This document shows, in pieces, positions 8,415 through 17,308 of a DNA stretch of 64,000 nt. The translations under genes and the position numbers were made by a program. The DNA lies in assembly GCF_900115155.1 (NCBI RefSeq), contig NZ_FOVM01000006.1:124001-188000 (forward strand), in the 5' to 3' direction. Under the pieces are notes generated by a model. It was given only the letters and a program-made list of their open reading frames with translations, did no database searches and had not been told where the DNA came from. This stretch comes from Mycetocola miduiensis (lineage in GTDB: Bacteria; Actinomycetota; Actinomycetes; Actinomycetales; Microbacteriaceae). Positions within the stretch are counted from its first letter, which is position 1, and each line of letters begins with the position of its first letter.

Positions 8415-9464
8415 ATGTCCACCACCGTGCCCGCCCTCGTCGCAGCATCCGCCGGAGCGTCCTTCGAGCGTTCCACCATCGAACGCCGCGACGTCGGCCC
8501 GAACGACGTGCAGATCGACATCGCCTACGCCGGAATCTGCCACTCCGACATCCACCAGGCCCGCGCCGAGTGGGGCGCTGGCATCTTCCCGATGGTGCCC
8601 GGGCACGAGATCGCCGGCATCGTCAGCGCCGTCGGCGCGGATGTCACGAAGCACCAGGTCGGCGACCGCGTCGGCATCGGATGCTTCGTCGACTCCTGCC
8701 GCGAATGCGAGAACTGCCTCGCCGGTGAAGAACAGTTCTGCCTCAAGGGCAACGTCGCCACCTACAACGGGCGCGAGTACTCCGGTGAGGACACCTACGG
8801 CGGCTACAGCACCCAGATCGTCGCCGACGAGAACTATGTTCTGAGCATCCCCGAGGGCATCGGCCTCGACGTCGCCGCTCCGCTGCTCTGCGCCGGCATC
8901 ACCACCTACTCGCCGCTCAAGCACTGGGGCGCCGGGCCCGGCAAGAAGGTCGCCATCGTCGGGATGGGCGGGCTCGGCCACATGGGCGTCAAAATCGCCG
9001 CCGCGCTCGGCGCCGAGGTGACGGTGCTCAGCCAGACCCTCTCGAAGCAGGAGGACGGCCTGAAGCTCGGCGCGACCGACTACTTCGCCACGAGCGACCC
9101 GGAGACGTTCAAGAAGAACGCCAAGCGCTTCGACCTGATTCTGAACACGGTGTCGGCGGACCTTCCGATTGACAAGTACCTGTCGATGCTCACCCTCAAC
9201 GGGTCGATGGTGTTCGTGGGCCTGCCGGAGAACGCGCAGGAGTTCCGGGTCTTCTCCCTCGTCGGCGGACGCCGCAGCCTCGCCGGCTCCAACATCGGCG
9301 GCATCCGTGAGACGCAGGAAATGCTCGACTTCTGTGCCGAGCACGGCCTCGGTGCCGACATCGAGGTGATCGATGCCGACCAGGTCGACGAAGCATACGA
9401 GCGGGTCGTCAAGAGCGACGTGCGGTACCGGTTCGTCATCGACACGGCGACGATCGCGGGGTAG
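8415..9464 (+). CDS. Zinc-dependent NAD(P) alcohol dehydrogenase (CAD/YahK type)
   Basis: A 349-residue medium-chain dehydrogenase that oxidises or reduces alcohol/aldehyde pairs. Catalytic zinc ligands lie in GICHSDIHQ (Cys) and VPGHEIAG (His); structural zinc ligands are the four cysteines of [20 protein letters not shown]. The Rossmann motif [11 protein letters not shown] follows. The insertion around [16 protein letters not shown] is typical of the CAD/YahK group. The ATG at 8415 has GGAGG six bases upstream; a longer open frame to 8070 lacks homology. The next gene, an SMP-30 lactonase, starts 22 bases after the stop, so the two are probably co-transcribed. This fits oxidation of a sugar to a lactone and its hydrolysis, though this dehydrogenase type usually acts on aldehydes. 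Confidence 0.88.
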   Translation: MSTTVPALVAASAGASFERSTIERRDVGPNDVQIDIAYAGICHSDIHQARAEWGAGIFPMVPGHEIAGIVSAVGADVTKHQVGDRVGIGCFVDSCRECENCLAGEEQFCLKGNVATYNGREYSGEDTYGGYSTQIVADENYVLSIPEGIGLDVAAPLLCAGITTYSPLKHWGAGPGKKVAIVGMGGLGHMGVKIAAALGAEVTVLSQTLSKQEDGLKLGATDYFATSDPETFKKNAKRFDLILNTVSADLPIDKYLSMLTLNGSMVFVGLPENAQEFRVFSLVGGRRSLAGSNIGGIRETQEMLDFCAEHGLGADIEVIDADQVDEAYERVVKSDVRYRFVIDTATIAG

Positions 9465-9486
9465 AGCTCAACGCGAGCGGGGACCC

Positions 9487-10389
9487 ATGATGGATGCCAT
9501 GGACGCCACCACACCTGACCCCCATGGACTGCTCGCCGGCGAGCTCGAGAAGCTCTGGACCGGAGGGGAATGGCTGGAGGGTCCGCAGTGGGTCCCCGCC
9601 GGGATGTCGCTGAGGTTCAGCGACATCCCGAACAACCGCATTCTCGACTTCGACCGCGCCACCGGGGATACCCGCGTTCACCGCACCGATGTCGAGTACA
9701 CCAACGGCCGCACCCTCGACCTCGAGGGTCGCGTCGTTCAGTGCAGCCACGGCCGCCGGGCCATCGAGCGTGAGGTCGACGGCGTGGTCGAGGTGCTGTG
9801 CGACCGGTGGGACGGCGGACGATTCAACTCCCCGAACGACGTCGTCGTGGCATCCGACGGGGCGATCTGGTTCACCGACCCGCCCTACGGAATCCAGGAG
9901 AGTGGTCGTGAGGGGCATCCGGGCGAGCAGGAGTACGGCGGATGCTTCGTCTTCCGCTTCGATCCCACAACCGGTGTCGCACAACCGGTGATCACCGACA
10001 TGGTCTTCCCAAACGGCCTGGCGTTCTCGCCGGATCAGAGCCTGCTCTACGTCACCGACACCGGCCTGGACAAAGACGCCGGGCACATTCGTGCCTATGG
10101 CGTCGATGCTCACGCTGTGAGCTCCGGGAGCGGGCGCCTGTTCGCCACGACCTCCGGCACAGCTGACGGACTGCGCGTGGACGCCGCCGGCCGTATCTGG
10201 ACGTCGTCGGGCGAGGCCCTGCAGGTGCTCAGCGCCGACGGAGAGCTGGTGCTCGAGCTGCCGGTGCCTGAGGTGGTCTCGAACGTGAGCTTCGGAGGCC
10301 CGGACGGCACCGAGCTCTACCTGACGGCGACGTCGAGCCTGTACCGGATCCGGACGACGGTGACGGATGCCAGGTGGCCGGTGGGCTGA
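9487..10389 (+). CDS. SMP-30/gluconolactonase family protein
   Basis: A 300-residue six-bladed beta-propeller hydrolase. The metal-binding residues of the family are recognisable: Glu in WLEGPQW, Asn in NSPNDVVV and Asp in LLYVTDTGL. Members hydrolyse sugar lactones such as gluconolactone in the periplasm or cytosol; there is no signal peptide here. The start is one of two adjacent ATGs (9487 or 9490) after a GGGG stretch. It follows the alcohol dehydrogenase by 22 bases. A downstream palindromic repeat and 200 bases separate it from the esterase gene. Confidence 0.85.
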   Translation: MMDAMDATTPDPHGLLAGELEKLWTGGEWLEGPQWVPAGMSLRFSDIPNNRILDFDRATGDTRVHRTDVEYTNGRTLDLEGRVVQCSHGRRAIEREVDGVVEVLCDRWDGGRFNSPNDVVVASDGAIWFTDPPYGIQESGREGHPGEQEYGGCFVFRFDPTTGVAQPVITDMVFPNGLAFSPDQSLLYVTDTGLDKDAGHIRAYGVDAHAVSSGSGRLFATTSGTADGLRVDAAGRIWTSSGEALQVLSADGELVLELPVPEVVSNVSFGGPDGTELYLTATSSLYRIRTTVTDARWPVG

Positions 10390-10451
10390 TCGGCCTGCGC
10401 TGAGCATCCCCGCGGCGCGTAGGTCGGCCGGTTCTCTGAACATTTCAGTAT

Positions 10452-10493
10452 GCGCAAAAGCGCCTCACGCGCGGGCTGGAGCGCCATTTGCGC
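10452..10493. repeat. Intergenic inverted repeat, GCGCAAAAGC family
   Basis: GCGCAAAAGCGCCT (10452-10465) pairs imperfectly with GGAGCGCCATTTGCGC (10478-10493). The left arm with its flank TTCAGTAT is nearly the same as that of the element at 23378-23434, and a third GCGCAAAAGC lies at 10536-10545. Function unknown. Confidence 0.55.
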
Positions 10494-10590
10494 CGATCGA
10501 AGCCCTCGCAGCGGGGCAGCGGACACCCAGTTGTGGCGCAAAAGCAGTTCGTGGAGGGCCTCGCGCAGAGCGGTCTGAAAGGCTAGGCCT

Positions 10591-11562
10591 ATGTACACCG
10601 ACCTTCCCGAGGGCGAACTGCGGCAGTACCGCAGCGCACAGACCGACCCGACCGACTTCGACGACTTCTGGGCGCGGACGCTCGAAGGCTCCCGCGTTCA
10701 TGACCTGGGCGTGAAACTGGAGCAGGTCGACTCACGGCTGGTCACGATCGACCTGTACGACGTCACCTTCGCCGGGTTCGACGGGCATCCGGTCAAAGCG
10801 TGGCTGCGGGTCCCGGCCGGCACCGTGGCATCCGGCCGGTCCCTTCCTACGGTGGTGCAGTTCGTCGGATACGGCGGCGGGCGCGGTCACGAGTTCGAGA
10901 ACCTGCTGTGGGCGAGCGCCGGCTACGCGCACCTGATCATGGACACCCGCGGCCAGGGCTCCGGCTGGAGCACCGGCTCGACGCCCGACCCGGTCGGTTC
11001 GGGACCGGCGACCTCTGGCGTGATGACCCGCGGGATCGAGAGCCCGGAGAGCTATTACTACCGGCGGGTCTACACCGACGCCGTGCGGGCGGTCGAGGCG
11101 GCACGGTCGCTGCCGGTCGTCGACGGTGCACGGTTGGCCGTGCTCGGCGGGAGCCAGGGCGGCGGAATCGCGCTCGCCGTGTCGGCGCTGGTGCCGGATG
11201 TCGCTGCTCTCGTTGCGTACGTCCCCTTCCTTTGCGACTTCCCCCGGGCGACGGTGATCACCGACCGGGACCCGTACAAGGAGATCGGGCGGTACCTCGC
11301 CGTGCACCGCGAAGCGAGTGCTGCCGTGCATGAAACGCTCTCGTACTTCGACGGGGTGAACTTTGCCCGGCGCGCGAGTGCACCGGCCTGGTTCTCGGCC
11401 GCGCTGATGGACCCGACGTGCCCGCCATCGACCGTGTTCGGGGCGTATCACGAGTACGCGGGACCGAAGGAGATCGCCGTCTGGCCGTACAACGGCCACG
11501 AGGGCGGGGGAGTGCTCGACGAGGTGATGGCGACCGAGGCGCTGGCGGGGATGTTGAGGTAG
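10591..11562 (+). CDS. Acetylxylan esterase / cephalosporin-C deacetylase family (AXE1)
   Basis: A 323-residue alpha/beta hydrolase of carbohydrate-esterase family 7 type, which removes acetyl groups from short xylo-oligosaccharides and related esters inside the cell. The start MYTDLPEGELRQYR and the motif MDTRGQGSGW are typical. The catalytic triad is visible as Ser188 (GGSQGGG), Asp274 (LMDPTCPP) and His303 (NGHEGGG). There is no signal peptide, in keeping with this cytoplasmic family. It is probably monocistronic, closed by the perfect hairpin at 11691-11728. With the epimerase, dehydrogenase and lactonase it suggests use of acetylated plant sugars. Confidence 0.9.
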   Translation: MYTDLPEGELRQYRSAQTDPTDFDDFWARTLEGSRVHDLGVKLEQVDSRLVTIDLYDVTFAGFDGHPVKAWLRVPAGTVASGRSLPTVVQFVGYGGGRGHEFENLLWASAGYAHLIMDTRGQGSGWSTGSTPDPVGSGPATSGVMTRGIESPESYYYRRVYTDAVRAVEAARSLPVVDGARLAVLGGSQGGGIALAVSALVPDVAALVAYVPFLCDFPRATVITDRDPYKEIGRYLAVHREASAAVHETLSYFDGVNFARRASAPAWFSAALMDPTCPPSTVFGAYHEYAGPKEIAVWPYNGHEGGGVLDEVMATEALAGMLR

Positions 11563-11588
11563 GAGCTGCCTGCGTTCTTCCGCGCCGA

Positions 11589-11650
11589 TTCACGCGCTGC
11601 GGACCGGAACACCCGGTGCGGCGGATGCTTTCGTCCGGAGCGAGTGAAAA
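11589..11650. repeat. ~60-bp palindromic interspersed repeat, copy 1
   Basis: Begins TTCACGCG and ends GAGTGAAAA, with the shared core GGACCGGAACACCCGG. It aligns over its length with copies at 17998, 19975, 22404, 31728 and 59942. It lies just after the esterase gene and before the terminator hairpin. Confidence 0.6.
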
Positions 11651-11690
11651 TGTGCGGTCGACCCCGCACTCACGCATCATCTTCCGAAAC

Positions 11691-11728
11691 GATGAAGGTC
11701 CCCGGCGAATCCGCCGGGGACCTTCATC
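11691..11728. terminator. Bidirectional terminator, 17-bp perfect stem
   Basis: GATGAAGGTCCCCGGCG (11691-11707), a 4-base loop AATC, and its exact complement (11712-11728). It lies between the convergent esterase and MHS transporter genes and can serve both. Confidence 0.85.
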
Positions 11729-11739
11729 AATTGGCGGGA

Positions 11740-13047
11740 CTAGGCGTCCTTGAGGTCGATGCCCTTCGTTTCTTTCATGAACAATGTCGCGACGATCGTG
11801 AGCACGCAGAGGAACATGATGTACACGCTGAACATCCAGCCCAGGTCGAATGACACGAACAACTGGTTCAGGTACGGCGCGGTTCCGCCGAACAGCGCAA
11901 CCGACAGGGCGTAAGCGATGCCGATACCCCTGGTACGGACGCGGGTCGGGAAGTTCTCCGCCAGCACGGCCGAGTAGATCGATCCCGGGATCGCCCAGAG
12001 CGTGAGCGCGATTCCGACGGCAACCAGCAACGTCCACCCCTGGTCACTGATGAGGCTGGTCAGCGGGATGGTCAGGGCGATGGACGCGACCGCGAACATG
12101 AAGATCATGGGCTTGCGACCGAACCGGTCTGAGAGCATGCCCCAGAACGGCATCGAGATGCAGCAGATCAACTGCGCGATAACGCTCATCCAGTACGCCG
12201 TGCTCGGGTCCATGCCGCGCTGGGTGATGGCGAAGGTCGTCATGTACGAACCCCACGTGTAGTTGACCGCTGTAACGCCGGCAGTGAAGAAGATCATCTT
12301 CAGGGCGATGCGCACATTCTGAGCCCGCGTCGTTGGAGGCGTCGCGTTCAGGGCCGAATCGGCCACATCCTCTTCGAACACGTCGCTCTCGTTCATGTTG
12401 CGGCGGAGCCACAGCACGACCAATGCGAGAAGGCCGCCGAGAATGAAGGGCACGCGCCACGCCCATTCGCCGACGGCTTCAGAACCAAAGATGCTCGTGA
12501 TGATGGCCCCGATGAGGAATGCGAGGACGCTTCCACCGGTGATGGCGATGAACACGGCAGAGGTCCACAGGCCGCGCTTCTCCTTCGGAGCGATCTCTGC
12601 CACATAGGTCGTCGACGCCGCCGATTCACCACCGTGGGCGAAGCCCTGCAGGCAGCGGAGCACGAGCAGGAGAACGGATGCCCAAACCCCGATTTCGGAG
12701 TATCCGGGCGTGAGGCCGATCAGGAAGCACGCCGCGGCCATCATCAGCATGGTTATCAGGAGGACGAACTTGCGACCGCGTCGATCACCGATGAGGCCGA
12801 AGACCCAGCCGCCGATCGGCCGCATGAGGAAGCCCACAGCGAAGACGGCGAACGTCGCCAGAAGGGCCGAGCCAGGGTCGGTTGGCTCGAACATCGCCGC
12901 TGCGATGAACGGCGAGAAGACCGCATATGCGCTCCACTCGTACCATTCGAGCAGGTTGCCGGCGGTACTCGCGAAGAGCGATTTCACTCGGGACGCGAGT
13001 GATGGCCTCGAGATAGATGTCTCAGGCGTGATGGTGGGCGTAGTCAA
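11740..13047 (-). CDS. MFS transporter, metabolite:H+ symporter (MHS) family
   Basis: A 435-residue twelve-helix transporter. The MHS features are clear: NLLEWYEWSAYAVFSPFIA in helix 1, the GDRRGRK loop after helix 2, and a second SDRFGRKP loop mid-protein. This family imports carboxylates and betaines (2-oxoglutarate, citrate, proline betaine, shikimate). The start is TTG at 13045-13047, supported by GAAGGAG eight bases upstream; no closer ATG exists. It lies 18 bases after the E2 gene and is the last gene of the E1-E2-transporter operon, so it probably brings in the acid that the dehydrogenase complex, directly or after conversion, decarboxylates. Confidence 0.88.
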   Translation of the reverse strand: MTTPTITPETSISRPSLASRVKSLFASTAGNLLEWYEWSAYAVFSPFIAAAMFEPTDPGSALLATFAVFAVGFLMRPIGGWVFGLIGDRRGRKFVLLITMLMMAAACFLIGLTPGYSEIGVWASVLLLVLRCLQGFAHGGESAASTTYVAEIAPKEKRGLWTSAVFIAITGGSVLAFLIGAIITSIFGSEAVGEWAWRVPFILGGLLALVVLWLRRNMNESDVFEEDVADSALNATPPTTRAQNVRIALKMIFFTAGVTAVNYTWGSYMTTFAITQRGMDPSTAYWMSVIAQLICCISMPFWGMLSDRFGRKPMIFMFAVASIALTIPLTSLISDQGWTLLVAVGIALTLWAIPGSIYSAVLAENFPTRVRTRGIGIAYALSVALFGGTAPYLNQLFVSFDLGWMFSVYIMFLCVLTIVATLFMKETKGIDLKDA

Positions 13048-13065
13048 TGTGAGAGCTCCTTCGCT

Positions 13066-14325
13066 CTAGATAAGGATACGGACAGGATTTTCAAGTAGTT
13101 GCTGCAAGGCTGCGGCCCAGCGCGCCGCGGGAGCTCCGTCGACGGCCCGGTGATCGACCGATAAGGTGCAGCGCATGACGCTCCGCACTTCCGGACGGCC
13201 GTCGACAGCGACCACGGCCGGCTTCACCGCGCCGACAGCCAGGATCCCCGCTTGTGGCGGATTGATGATGGCCGAGAACTCACTCACCCCGAACATGCCG
13301 AGGCTTGTGACGGTGAAGGTGCCGCCCTCGAGGTCGGCCATCCGGAGCTGGCCGCCCTTGGCGCGTTGTGCGGCCGATCGGGTACGCCGGCTCAATTCCA
13401 CGATCGACAGGGCTTCCACTCCCCGCAGGACAGGGGTCAGCAGTCCGGTGTCGGTCGCCACAGCCAGCGAGATGTCGGATGCCGCGAACTGCCGGGTTGC
13501 GTCGTCGGTCCAGATGACGTTCATTGCCGGCTCTTGCTGGAGGGCGATGGCACAGGCCTTCACGACGAGGTCGTTGATGGAGATCTTGTCGCCCTCCGGC
13601 ACCGCCTCGTTGAGTTCAGAGCGCAGGGCGAGTAGATCGTCCACGGCGGCATCGATGGTGATGTAGAAATGCGGCACGGACTGCTTGCTCTCGGTGAGCC
13701 GGCGGGCGATTGCCCGACGCATGGGGCTGTGCGGGATGTCCGTGTACTCCGAACCCGCCGAGGGCGCGGGGTCAGTGGGAACAGGTCCGGTGCCGTCAGC
13801 CGGAGCAGCCAGGTCAGATGTCGGCACGGGGGCCGAGATGACGCGCTCGACGTCGGCTCGCACGATTCGACCGGCAGGACCGGTGCCGGTGAGGCCGGCG
13901 AGATCCACGCCAGCCTCGCGGGCACGCTTGCGGGCGATGGGGCTCGCGAACAGCCGAGAGCCGGAAGACCGAGTAACAGGCGCGGTCGCGGCCGGGGCGG
14001 ATGGCTCAGCGGTGGGTTCTGATTTCGGCGGGTTGGCCGGCGCGGGAGTTCCCGCGGCCGTCGACGCTCCCGCGGACGCGTCCTCGCCGGGAAGGTCGAT
14101 GCGGGCCAGTGGGGCCCCGATTTCCACCTCGGAGTCGTCATCGACGAAAACCGCGGCCAACGTGCCGTCGGCGTCGGCCGTCAAGTCGACAGCCGCCTTC
14201 TCCGTCTCTATCGACGCGAGCACATCGCCGACACATACCGCGTCGCCGACCCTTTTCTCCCACGTTTGGAGTACCGCGTGGGTTGCGTTCGCCGACACTT
14301 CAGGCATTCGAACAGTAATAGGCAT
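13066..14325 (-). CDS. 2-oxo acid dehydrogenase E2, dihydrolipoyl acyltransferase
   Basis: A 419-residue E2 core protein that takes the acyl group from E1 onto lipoyl-lysine and passes it to CoA. Domains in order: lipoyl domain (residues 1-78, lipoyl Lys43 in IETEKAAVD), a Pro/Ala linker, an E3/E1-binding domain (about 124-162, SRLFASPIARKRA), a second linker and the catalytic domain (about 200-419) with His392 and Asp396 in DHRAVDG. The gene lies 21 bases after E1 and 18 before the MHS transporter. No E3 (lipoamide dehydrogenase) gene is in the window, so E3 is probably shared with another complex. Substrate class (pyruvate, acetoin, branched-chain) cannot be fixed from this sequence. Confidence 0.9.
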   Translation of the reverse strand: MPITVRMPEVSANATHAVLQTWEKRVGDAVCVGDVLASIETEKAAVDLTADADGTLAAVFVDDDSEVEIGAPLARIDLPGEDASAGASTAAGTPAPANPPKSEPTAEPSAPAATAPVTRSSGSRLFASPIARKRAREAGVDLAGLTGTGPAGRIVRADVERVISAPVPTSDLAAPADGTGPVPTDPAPSAGSEYTDIPHSPMRRAIARRLTESKQSVPHFYITIDAAVDDLLALRSELNEAVPEGDKISINDLVVKACAIALQQEPAMNVIWTDDATRQFAASDISLAVATDTGLLTPVLRGVEALSIVELSRRTRSAAQRAKGGQLRMADLEGGTFTVTSLGMFGVSEFSAIINPPQAGILAVGAVKPAVVAVDGRPEVRSVMRCTLSVDHRAVDGAPAARWAAALQQLLENPVRILI

Positions 14326-14346
14326 GGTGAATCCTTCCGGCGTCCG

Positions 14347-16539
14347 CTAGTCCCGTACGCCTTGGTTGGCGTTGACGGTCCTCAGAGCGTCGGCGATCTC
14401 ATCCGTTCCGGCGATTGCGGCACGTTCCAGGACCTTGGAGATGCTGGGCGACGCCTCACCGCCCGTGACGCGTTGGATGGGCTGGTCGAGGTGGTCGAAG
14501 TAGCGTCGCTGGATCTCGTCGCTCAGCCACGCACCATACGAGGTGCCCCTGGCCCCCTGTTCGACGATCAGTACGTTGTTCGTCTTGCGGATGCTCTCAC
14601 CGATGAGGTCCCAGTCAATGCTCGCCTGGTCGAGCCAGCGAAGGTCAACGACCTCCGCGTCGACGCCGGTCTGTTCTACCGCGTCAAGCGTGTGCTGCAC
14701 CATGTTCAGATAGGTGAGAACGGTGAGTGCAGCGCCCTCCCGGCGCAGGGATGCTTTGCCGACCTCGATGCAGTAGTCCAGGTCGTCGGTGGGGGCTTCG
14801 TCGCGCTGCTGGTAAAGGTCGACGTGTTCGATGACGAGAACCGGGTCGTTGCAGCGCAGGGCAGCGTTCATCAGGCCGACGTAGTCGAAGTTGTTGGAAG
14901 GTGCGACGATCCGCCATCCGGGCGCAGTGGCGAAAATGCCGGCCGGGTCCATGAGGTGTTGCGAGCCGTAGCCGCTCCCCATGGCGATTTTGGTACGCAG
15001 AACGAGGGGCACAGCGGATTGCCCGCCGAACATGTGGCGGGCCTTGCCGATTTGGTTGAACACCTGGTCGGCTGCGACCCACATGAAGTCCGGGTACATG
15101 AACTCGACCACCGGCCGGTATCGGCCGTCGAGGGCTAGTCCGCATGCGAGCCCCGTGAAGGCGTTCTCACTGATCGGCGTGCCAAGCGTTCGATCGGGGA
15201 AGTTTGCTGCAAGGTCACGGGTTGCACCGTTGGTCCCGCCGTTGAACCGGTGGATGTCTTCGCCCATGACGACAATTGATGGGTCCTCCGACATCCGTCG
15301 ATTCATCACATCGGCGACGCTGTCGACGAACTTGCGTTGCTTCGTTGCGCCGGTGAAGGTCGCCTGCTCCGCGTAGCGAGCGCCAGCGAATTCGCTGAGG
15401 TCACCGCGCACGCCGACGTCGCGAAAGTCCGGACTGGGCCAGAGTTCCGGGCGGATTCGCATTTTGTCGCCGCCCTTGTCAGGGTCCGGCTCGATCAGGC
15501 CCAGACTGACGTCCGTCATGAGCGCACGTGCCCGATCGCGGAGCGACTCAATGGCATCGGCGTTGACGATGCCGCGCCGGAGGAGTTCGCCGGCGACCAT
15601 GTCGAGCGGGTCACGCGTGCGCCACTCCTGCTCTTCTTCCTTGGTTCGGTATCCGAATGCGCTACCAGGGAACGGACCGTTCTGGTGGAAGAACCGGTAG
15701 ACATCAACTTCGATGATCGTCGGGCCGTTGCCGGCTCGCATGTGCTCGGCCGCAGCTTCCATTGCGAGATGGACGGCAAGCGGGTCCATGCCGTCGACGC
15801 GCCAGGAGGGGATGCCGAATCCCAGGCCTCGTGCGGCAAGCCGAGGCTCCGCCGTCACCTCGCTGACATGGGTAGACACCGCGTAGCGGTTGTTCTCGAT
15901 GAAGAAGCAGACCGGTGTTTTCCACGCTGCCGCCAGGTTCATGGTTTCGAGTACCGAGCCGATGTTGACTGCACCGTCCCCGAAGTAGGTGACGGAGATG
16001 TTTTCGGTGCCGGCCTTCTTGCTCGCCCAGGCGAATCCTGCAGCCTGAGGCACGCCTCCGCCGACGATCGCGTTGGTCCCCATCGCGCCCGCTTCCATCC
16101 ACTGAAGGTGCATCGAACCGCCACGGCCTTTGCAGTAGCCGGTACTCAGCCCGAGGATCTCAGCCATTGTGCTGGTGATCACTTCACCGACGGCGGTGGA
16201 GATGGGGCCTTCGACAGTGAATCCCTCGCGTTGCACGTGCTGAAGCGCCTTCGCGAGGAACTGGTGGTGGCCCCGGTGTGAGCCATTGATGACGTCGCCT
16301 TCGTCGAGGGCCAGAACGGAGCCGACTGCCCCTCCCTCCTGACCGATGCTGCTGTGAGCAGGCCCGTGAACGAGCCCATCGGCGGCGAGCTCGAGCACCC
16401 GCTCTTCGAAGGCGCGGATCAGGTGCAACTGCACGAGCATCGTCTCAAGCAGTGACGCGTCGGCGGAATCCCAGTCGCTCGGCGTGGCCGTCAACTCGAC
16501 GAGGGGCGTGCTGGGCTTGAGCGTTTGCTTACGAGGCAC
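14347..16539 (-). CDS. Fused E1 alpha-beta thiamine-diphosphate dehydrogenase
   Basis: A 730-residue protein with both E1 subunits in one chain. The alpha half (about 1-350) has the thiamine-diphosphate motif YFGDGAVNIG...ENNRY. The beta half (about 400-730) has VVMGEDIHRFNGGTNGATRD, ENAFTGLACGLAL and GWRIVAPSN. It decarboxylates a 2-oxo acid or cleaves an acetoin-like substrate and loads E2. The open frame runs on to 17532 but that part is the antisense of the VOC gene. The GTG at 16537-16539 has GGAGA about seven bases upstream and is chosen over ATG at 16566, which has no ribosome site. It is the first gene of the operon, with a strong promoter at 16580-16609. Confidence 0.88.
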   Translation of the reverse strand: MPRKQTLKPSTPLVELTATPSDWDSADASLLETMLVQLHLIRAFEERVLELAADGLVHGPAHSSIGQEGGAVGSVLALDEGDVINGSHRGHHQFLAKALQHVQREGFTVEGPISTAVGEVITSTMAEILGLSTGYCKGRGGSMHLQWMEAGAMGTNAIVGGGVPQAAGFAWASKKAGTENISVTYFGDGAVNIGSVLETMNLAAAWKTPVCFFIENNRYAVSTHVSEVTAEPRLAARGLGFGIPSWRVDGMDPLAVHLAMEAAAEHMRAGNGPTIIEVDVYRFFHQNGPFPGSAFGYRTKEEEQEWRTRDPLDMVAGELLRRGIVNADAIESLRDRARALMTDVSLGLIEPDPDKGGDKMRIRPELWPSPDFRDVGVRGDLSEFAGARYAEQATFTGATKQRKFVDSVADVMNRRMSEDPSIVVMGEDIHRFNGGTNGATRDLAANFPDRTLGTPISENAFTGLACGLALDGRYRPVVEFMYPDFMWVAADQVFNQIGKARHMFGGQSAVPLVLRTKIAMGSGYGSQHLMDPAGIFATAPGWRIVAPSNNFDYVGLMNAALRCNDPVLVIEHVDLYQQRDEAPTDDLDYCIEVGKASLRREGAALTVLTYLNMVQHTLDAVEQTGVDAEVVDLRWLDQASIDWDLIGESIRKTNNVLIVEQGARGTSYGAWLSDEIQRRYFDHLDQPIQRVTGGEASPSISKVLERAAIAGTDEIADALRTVNANQGVRD

Positions 16540-16579
16540 TGACGATCTCCGTTGATTGTTCGGCATTGGTGTTGTCAGG

Positions 16580-16609
16580 ATCGTAACCGTTGGTTGGATA
16601 CATTTGCAA
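16580..16609 (-). promoter_or_regulatory. Promoter of E1-E2-MHS operon
   Basis: On the minus strand -35 TTGCAA (16604-16609), an 18-base spacer, and -10 TACGAT (16580-16585). An operator-like TTGGATACATT lies in the spacer, which would allow simple repression. Confidence 0.6.
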
Positions 16610-16677
16610 CGTGAGCGTCGCCACAACCGTCCTAAACGGTCGTATACAGGCCTGTTTTCGGTCTCATTGGATACATT
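16594..16677. promoter_or_regulatory. Repeated operator-like sites for GntR regulator
   Basis: TTGGATACATT occurs twice as an exact direct repeat (16594-16604 and 16667-16677), with a related CGTATACAGG at 16641-16650 between them. FadR-type GntR proteins bind GTATAC-like boxes. The gene for such a regulator is the second gene to the right, so these are its likely sites; this is inference. Confidence 0.5.
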
Positions 16678-16767
16678 CCGGAGAATCAGCTCTGCCATCG
16701 GATCCAATTGGGATAGCCTCGTGACAGCCCGGCGTCGTGCCGGGACGGCGGTCGGAGAGGTGGTGGC

Positions 16768-17295
16768 ATGGTGAAACGCGGAATTCCCGGTCTCGCTGGC
16801 CCAGAGCACATTGGGTTCACGGTGCCCGATTTGGAGCAGGCAACGGAGTTCTTCGTGAACGTGATCGGTTGCGAGTTGGTCTACTCCGTCGGCCCGTTCG
16901 AGCCGAACGGTGAATGGATGTCGACGCACCTCAACATCGCGAACAGCTCGGTGATGCGTGAGTTGCGATTCTTCCGCTGCGGGAACGGGACCAACTTCGA
17001 GGTCTTTCAGTTCGAAGCTGAAGACCAGAACCCTGCGCAGCCACGCAATAGTGACATCGGCGGCCACCACGTGGCGTTCTACGTCGACGATCTGGACGTG
17101 GCCGTGGAGTATCTGCGAAGCGTCCCCGGGGTTGAGGTCCTCGGGAAGCCGACGAGCAGCGGAGGGCCAAGTGCGGGCCAGCGTTGGATCTACTTTCTGT
17201 CCCCATGGGGGATGCAGTTCGAGTTGGTGAGTTTCCCCGGCGGCAAGCACTACGAGGCGACTGCGACGACGTTGTTGTGGCACCCCAAGGACTGA
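16768..17295 (+). CDS. VOC (glyoxalase-fold) family protein
   Basis: A 175-residue protein with two beta-alpha-beta-beta-beta modules of the vicinal-oxygen-chelate fold. It begins with GPEHIGFTVPDLEQATEFFVN; a second module starts at GGHHVAFYVDDLDVAVEYL and ends SPWGMQFELVSFPGGK. His and Glu residues at the usual places (HIGF, HHVAF, FELV) suggest metal binding. Family members include dioxygenases, lyases and epimerases; the exact reaction is unknown. ATG 16768 has GGAGAGG seven bases upstream. It lies 13 bases before the GntR gene and diverges from the E1-E2 operon, so it probably acts on the same substrate or an intermediate. Confidence 0.82.
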   Translation: MVKRGIPGLAGPEHIGFTVPDLEQATEFFVNVIGCELVYSVGPFEPNGEWMSTHLNIANSSVMRELRFFRCGNGTNFEVFQFEAEDQNPAQPRNSDIGGHHVAFYVDDLDVAVEYLRSVPGVEVLGKPTSSGGPSAGQRWIYFLSPWGMQFELVSFPGGKHYEATATTLLWHPKD

Positions 17296-17308
17296 GGGAG
17301 ATATTCGC

